Below are positions 5,589 through 10,014 of a stretch of 10,014 nucleotides of DNA, piece after piece; positions within the stretch are counted from its first letter, which is position 1, and every line of letters starts with the position of its first letter. The position numbers and the translations under genes were made by a program. Under the pieces are notes generated by a model that searched no databases, was not told the origin of the DNA, and was given only the letters and a program-made list of their open reading frames with translations. Source of the DNA: Acidobacteriota bacterium (GTDB taxonomy: Bacteria; Acidobacteriota; Aminicenantia; Aminicenantales; Aminicenantaceae); contig JAUWSR010000124.1 of assembly GCA_030609975.1 (NCBI GenBank), positions 1 through 10,014 on the forward strand, given 5' to 3'.

Positions 5589-6014
5589 GTGGGAAACGCC
5601 CTGGCCATACTGCTGATATTTGGATCTCTTCAACTCTCTGTATCCACGCAGAGCATTGAAAGAGCCTTTCTTCAGAACAATCCCAAAATCCTGTACTCCT
5701 TTCTCCCTAAAAACGAATCCATAAAACTTACCTTTCCCGATCCCATAGCCTTTTCCGATCAGATTTCCAACCAACAGACCTATTTTTTCTTTAAAAAGAT
5801 ATTTTCCACCTATTCTACTTTTGAGTTTTATCCAACCCGCCCAGAAGAGTCTCACGCAGAGACCAAATATATATTTAAGGCAAGGTGGTCATTCCAGGAT
5901 AAAAGAAACAATAAATATGTCTTTCACATATTCTTTTACTTTATCCAGAGCTCTCCAGGAAATGGCGAGAAGCCCATCTGGAGTATCGTGGAGATCAGAG
6001 CGGAAAAAGTGTGA
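5589..6014 (+). CDS. Small probably exported protein, DUF4783-like pattern
   Basis: The 141-aa protein starts with GTG at 5589, the first usable start after an in-frame TAG at 5577. The N-terminus NALAILLIFGSLQLSVST is hydrophobic and signal-like but lacks the usual positive residues, so export is likely rather than certain. The remainder follows the order seen in DUF4783/NTF2-like small proteins: helix SIERAFLQNNPKILYSFLP (22-40), strand SIKLTFP, helix QQTYFFFKKIFSTY (62-75), then strands TFEFYP, KYIFKARWSFQD, KYVFHIFFYFI and WSIVEIRAEK. I offer that as a fold impression, not a firm family call. Its stop overlaps the kinase start by GTGA, so the two are probably co-translated and may work together. 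No clear Shine-Dalgarno precedes the GTG, and an extended -10-like TGCTAGAAT lies 6-14 nt upstream. Confidence 0.65.
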   Translation: MGNALAILLIFGSLQLSVSTQSIERAFLQNNPKILYSFLPKNESIKLTFPDPIAFSDQISNQQTYFFFKKIFSTYSTFEFYPTRPEESHAETKYIFKARWSFQDKRNNKYVFHIFFYFIQSSPGNGEKPIWSIVEIRAEKV

Positions 6015-9000
6015 GCTTCCTCATCAAATCATCAGAAAAAAATTTCCTTTTTTACGCATTCGTCGCCTGCCTGCTGCTTTCATCGCTCTCGTTGCTTATC
6101 TCCTGGGTGGGTCTCCCTCTCTTTTCCTCCAACTACTATGAAAAAAGCCTGAATCAACTTCGAAGCCAGACGGATTCTCTCAAACAGGAGTTTTCCGAGA
6201 TTATTCAAGAGCTGGCAGTGCAACACCAAACCCTGTCACAATCACAGGTCCCCACTTCCACTAAAGAGCGGTTTGAATTCCTGAAAGGATTTTGTCCCCA
6301 ACCAGAATCTGAGGGCTTCGCTTATTATGATGAGTATGGCGACCTGGAACTGTGGTATGGCCAGATCGTCGACATCCGCACCGTCTTTGGTACGATGGCG
6401 AGTGAGTCTTCCTTTGTCGAACAAAAATCATCCATATTGATCCGACATAAGGCCAGCGTATTTCTAGTTTCTTTCCAAGAACTCAGCTCAGGTGCTTACG
6501 TGGTTTTCTACAGACTTGTGGCCTTTTTACCCCAATTCAAAGCCCACTACCTGAAGGATGTCCATTTGATGCCCCAAGTGATGTCGGCTAGCTGCGATAT
6601 CGACTATCAGGATTTTCGTGAAGATGCTTCGGGTACCGAAAAATTTTTCACGCGTCATGAGGATGAATACATCGGACAACCCCGATTGCAGGATGACATC
6701 TTAACCCTTTTCTTTCCCCTGCGGAATGAAAATAATCGCTTGATGGCTACGGTCACCTTGAGGTCGCTTTCGCTCCCCGCGAAGCTGGCCCTTCAGAAGG
6801 ATAACATTTTTCTTTCATTCCACTTCTTTTTTGGCATGGCCTTGGTCTTTTTGTTGATCACGATTACGCGTTCTACAGCGTTTAAACAGGCCAGAAATTT
6901 CTGGCTATCCTTGTTGCCGATCTTAATCCTGATCGGGATCAGATGTCTTTTCTTAACATTCAGTGGATTGGAAAATATTCAGTCTTGGGCTGCGTTCTCT
7001 CCCATGGGAGCCAGCTTTATCCCGGCATGGAGTCTGACCAAATCACCGGCTGATATATTCCTTACCTCTCTCTTTTTATTCCTGGTCATCCTGTACCTCA
7101 CTGTTTATCTCTTCAAGGTTCCGAGGAAACCAATCTCAGCTTCAAATCAGGCTCTTTCTTTGGTTCTCAGCTGCGGCTTTTTCACGTGCGGCCTGGGTTT
7201 GATGTGGCTGCTGCACAAGGTTCTGCTCCTCTTTGTATTCCACTCTCGCTTCAACCTCCTGCAACTTTCTTCACACCTTCCCTACCTATTGGTGCAAACA
7301 AGTATTTTCCTTTTCTTCATAACCCTGCTCATGATAATCTATGCTGGATTCCGCCTCCTCTTCCCCCATCCCCCGAACATACGCCGCGTACTCATCCCGT
7401 TTCTTCCCTTGTTCATGGTTTATGTGCTGATCTTACGCTACGAAATAAATCTGCTCACTCTGATCCTGCAGGGCACGGTTCTTCTGTTTGTGATGACAGC
7501 CTCCTTTTTCAGCAATTTCCCCAAAAACAAACAGATCGCCTTTGCAGCATTCTTTTGTACCGTGTTTTTGGTATTTTTAACGCTCGTACAGGCAACTGCT
7601 GAAAAAAACCGCTCCCTTCTTCAAAATTCCCTTAAAAATACCATCATCTCGCAACAAGACTGGGGGTTGTTCCTCCTCCAACAGTCATTCCTTGAGATCG
7701 AAAAAAGGGAGGATCGGATCGTCTCTCTCTTTCTTGATCCCAAAAGATCGAACTTAGCTGACGAGCTGTGGCGAAACACACTGCTGGCTAAACTGAACTG
7801 GAACTCCAGCCTAGAGATCATCTCTTCTGATGACCGGCTGCTATCACGCTTTGCTCTGAATATACCCGAACCTTACCGACCACAATTGGAACTCTCTCCC
7901 AGTTCAGACTGGACCATTCGATCCCAAAATATCACCTATTGGAGAAAGGAAAAAGATTTCCTTATCGCTCACAAAGACTGGAGCATTGAGGATACCTTCA
8001 TCGGAAGAATGGTCATCTCGTTGTCCGTGGATTATGAGACGCTGCCGTTTTTATATTCCGCCACTCCCTATTTCGAACTCCTGCGGATTGCGTCCTATCC
8101 CTCCCTCAACCAGATCGACCTGAGGTTTGCGATATTTGACCCTGAAGGAAGACTGCTATTCAATCCCAATGATCTCTCCTCGGGAATCTCAGAAACTCTG
8201 CTTGCTGAGATCACATCAGCTGATAGCCACCTTTGGAGATCATTCTCCGACAGAGATAATTTATATCAAGCCTTGTTCTTTAATTATAAGAACCGGGTTT
8301 ATGCAATTCTGCTGCCTAAAAAAACCTTTCTGAACAACGCCGTCGAGTTTTTAAAACTGTTTTTCTTGTACTCATCGGCTCTGATAATTTTGCTGGCCTT
8401 CTTCAGACTATCTTCTCAAAATAAAACAGAAAAATTCCCGTTCTGGTCCTTCGCCGGCCGGGTGTATATCTCCTTCGTTGCCATTGCCCTTATCCCCCTA
8501 TTTCTGTTCACTGTCTCCACCCGAAACTTCCTCTCCACCATTTTTTCACAGAAGGTGACGGAAGAGGCCGAATCACAGGCGAATTTTGCTCACCGCGCCC
8601 TTGAAAATTTTCTCGTACTTCAACAGGAAGAGCAGGTATCCCTCACGATCCCTCCTGACTATCTCGTGTACTGGATCAGTTCAACCATCAACAACGATGT
8701 TAATCTCTACCTGGATGGCCGCATCGCTTCTTCCAGTCACCTCGAGTTTTTTGATTATGGATTGCTGCCGGAGTTGATAAATGGGGAAATCTTTTACAAG
8801 ATCCAATACGAGAACAATCCCTTCTATACCCAAACACAGAGCATCGGAGACTATTCTTTCCACACCTTGACTGTCCCCTACTATTTCCAAGACAATTTTT
8901 TACTGATATCGCTGCCCTTCCCCCTGGAAGAACAGGAGATATCTCAGTCCGTTTCCGATCTTCTCGAGTTTTTGATATTTATTTCAGCCTTTTTTATCTT

Positions 9001-9880
9001 CATCGTTCTACTTTTTGCTCGAGCTGCAGGAGGAACGATCATCTCGCCTATACGCAAGCTTGTGGCAGGAACCAAAGAGGTCAGCCTGGGGAATCTGGAA
9101 ATAACCATCCCCTACCGCCACAAGGATGAGATGAAGACTCTGATCGAGGGCTTCAATGCCATGGTAAAAAGCTTGAAAAAGCACCAGCAGGAGATCGCTG
9201 AACTGGGGAAAAAAGTGGCTTGGGCAGAAATGGCAAGAAAAGTGGCCCATGATATAAAGAATCCCCTCACACCTATTCAATTATCGGCAGAACACCTGCT
9301 TCGCGTTTATGAGGACGCTCCAGAAGAGTTTGACAAAGCACTGCAGGAATCCACTTCCTACATAGTGAAAGAAGTAGAAAACCTAAGGAAAATCGCCCAG
9401 GAATTTCTTGAGACCTCAAAAGAAACAAAAATGCAGCAAACCGAGTTCGACCTCAAAGCCCTCATTCAAGAAACCGTTGATCCCTATCGGAAAGTCCTGG
9501 AAAAAAGGATCATGATCTCAGATAATTACTCAGGAGACAGTTTCCGCTTCGTTGGCGACCGCGAGAAGGTCAAAATCGTGCTCCGCAACATCCTGACCAA
9601 CGCCATCGAATCCATAGTGGGTTCGGGTCGGATAGATATCAAAGCCACTTCCGCTGAATCGGCGATCGACTTGGAAATCGTCGACACCGGCAGCGGCCTA
9701 GAAAAGGAAATGTTGGACAGGATATTCGATCCCTATTTCTCCACAAAAGATGCAGGCACAGGTTTAGGATTGCCCATTGCCAAGAAGATCATTGCAGATC
9801 ATGGCGGCAGCATCCAGGCCGGCATCAATCATCCGCAGGGGCTGCGGATTCAAATAACCCTCCCCAAAACCCACCCCTGA
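6011..9880 (+). CDS. Very large NtrY-like membrane sensor histidine kinase
   Basis: The C-terminus is an orthodox NtrY-type kinase. HAMP is at about 1004-1063 after a last membrane helix (about 980-1003). HisKA contains WAEMARKVAHDIKNPLTPIQ with phospho-acceptor H1080. HATPase_c shows the N box (N1197), G1 D1225-T-G-x-G, F box F1239 (FDPYFSTK) and G2 GTGLGL (1249-1254). All catalytic residues are intact. The sensor part is unusual: TM1 about 14-36, extracytoplasmic region 37-266, about eight packed helices 267-526, a second extracytoplasmic region 527-779, a TM pair 781-800 and 816-838, a third region 840-979, then TM12. Twelve helices put both termini in the cytoplasm, as HAMP requires. Known NtrY proteins are about 720-770 aa, so roughly the first 500 residues are extra. 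It starts with GTG overlapping the upstream stop. No response regulator is seen. The ligand is unknown. Confidence 0.9.
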   Translation: MSFLIKSSEKNFLFYAFVACLLLSSLSLLISWVGLPLFSSNYYEKSLNQLRSQTDSLKQEFSEIIQELAVQHQTLSQSQVPTSTKERFEFLKGFCPQPESEGFAYYDEYGDLELWYGQIVDIRTVFGTMASESSFVEQKSSILIRHKASVFLVSFQELSSGAYVVFYRLVAFLPQFKAHYLKDVHLMPQVMSASCDIDYQDFREDASGTEKFFTRHEDEYIGQPRLQDDILTLFFPLRNENNRLMATVTLRSLSLPAKLALQKDNIFLSFHFFFGMALVFLLITITRSTAFKQARNFWLSLLPILILIGIRCLFLTFSGLENIQSWAAFSPMGASFIPAWSLTKSPADIFLTSLFLFLVILYLTVYLFKVPRKPISASNQALSLVLSCGFFTCGLGLMWLLHKVLLLFVFHSRFNLLQLSSHLPYLLVQTSIFLFFITLLMIIYAGFRLLFPHPPNIRRVLIPFLPLFMVYVLILRYEINLLTLILQGTVLLFVMTASFFSNFPKNKQIAFAAFFCTVFLVFLTLVQATAEKNRSLLQNSLKNTIISQQDWGLFLLQQSFLEIEKREDRIVSLFLDPKRSNLADELWRNTLLAKLNWNSSLEIISSDDRLLSRFALNIPEPYRPQLELSPSSDWTIRSQNITYWRKEKDFLIAHKDWSIEDTFIGRMVISLSVDYETLPFLYSATPYFELLRIASYPSLNQIDLRFAIFDPEGRLLFNPNDLSSGISETLLAEITSADSHLWRSFSDRDNLYQALFFNYKNRVYAILLPKKTFLNNAVEFLKLFFLYSSALIILLAFFRLSSQNKTEKFPFWSFAGRVYISFVAIALIPLFLFTVSTRNFLSTIFSQKVTEEAESQANFAHRALENFLVLQQEEQVSLTIPPDYLVYWISSTINNDVNLYLDGRIASSSHLEFFDYGLLPELINGEIFYKIQYENNPFYTQTQSIGDYSFHTLTVPYYFQDNFLLISLPFPLEEQEISQSVSDLLEFLIFISAFFIFIVLLFARAAGGTIISPIRKLVAGTKEVSLGNLEITIPYRHKDEMKTLIEGFNAMVKSLKKHQQEIAELGKKVAWAEMARKVAHDIKNPLTPIQLSAEHLLRVYEDAPEEFDKALQESTSYIVKEVENLRKIAQEFLETSKETKMQQTEFDLKALIQETVDPYRKVLEKRIMISDNYSGDSFRFVGDREKVKIVLRNILTNAIESIVGSGRIDIKATSAESAIDLEIVDTGSGLEKEMLDRIFDPYFSTKDAGTGLGLPIAKKIIADHGGSIQAGINHPQGLRIQITLPKTHP

Positions 9881-10014
9881 ATTATTCATAAATTATGCCG
9901 AAACATTCAAATTTTAGAAACCCCTATTGTATATTTTCGGCATCTTTCACCCTTCGGGCGAGTCGATCTCAGCACATCGACTGCCTCGTGGCCCAATCGC
10001 TGTAGTTGACTACA
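9881..10014 (+). repeat. Structured intergenic repeat element, copy 2 (cut by window end)
   Basis: This begins immediately after the kinase TGA. Its left end resembles the left end of copy 1 (TTATTCATAAATTATGCC against TTATTTATAAAAGATGCG). A 9-bp perfect stem ATGCCGAAA (9895-9903) / TTTCGGCAT (9935-9943) replaces the different 14-bp stem of copy 1 but occupies the same place, with a 31-nt loop instead of 91 nt. Positions 9940-10014 then match 219-293 without gaps, 62 of 75 identical. A CCC-TTC-GGG hairpin (9950-9958) and the GCTGTAG arm at 10000-10006 are kept. The right half lies beyond the window. Confidence 0.8.

Noticed and set aside
5412..5855. 147-codon minus-strand open frame
   Set aside because: It is antisense to two better-supported plus-strand genes, with no recognisable motif.
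7186..7602. 138-codon plus-strand open frame inside the kinase gene
   Set aside because: The kinase frame runs continuously through the region with coherent membrane helices. The alternative frame is proline/serine-rich noise.

Overview
This is a bacterial chromosomal segment of moderate GC with dense genes. It probably comes from an uncultured, Gram-negative-type lineage: it encodes an NtrY-like sensor kinase, an exported zinc hydrolase with a signal peptide, and a DRG-like TGS GTPase. The phylum cannot be fixed from this window. The small membrane protein and the ribbon-helix-helix (RHH) protein recall families I associate with candidate phyla such as Aminicenantes, but that is only an impression. 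Nothing marks the window as phage or plasmid.

Layout. At the left edge is the 3' end of a TGS-domain GTPase gene (+). Directly after its stop codon is a structured repetitive element of about 250 bp. A tRNA-Pro(CGG) gene on the minus strand follows, with a recognisable promoter and four 10-bp-phased GACA repeats upstream of it. From 4556 down to 642 runs a four-gene minus-strand cluster: exported AstE/AspA-type zinc hydrolase, HAD phosphatase, class V PLP aminotransferase, and DUF362 protein with two [4Fe-4S] motifs. Its gaps are -4, 36 and 13 bp, so it is probably one operon.

From 4734 the plus strand holds an 81-aa two-helix membrane protein with its own sigma70-type promoter. Next is a 134-aa RHH-type protein whose near-consensus promoter is overlapped by an 11-bp inverted repeat, suggesting autoregulation. 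A 141-aa probably exported protein resembling the DUF4783 pattern overlaps by GTGA the gene for a very large (1289 aa) NtrY-like histidine kinase, so the two are likely co-translated and may form one sensing unit. No response regulator lies in the window.

The most unusual signal is the repeat. A 75-bp block at 219-293 recurs without gaps (62 of 75 identical by hand count) at 9940-10014, running into the window edge. Both copies start right after the stop codon of a plus-strand gene. Both also carry, to the left of the block, a stem whose paired sequence differs between copies but still pairs. This looks like a dispersed structured element (MITE-like or RNA-like), not shared protein-coding sequence.
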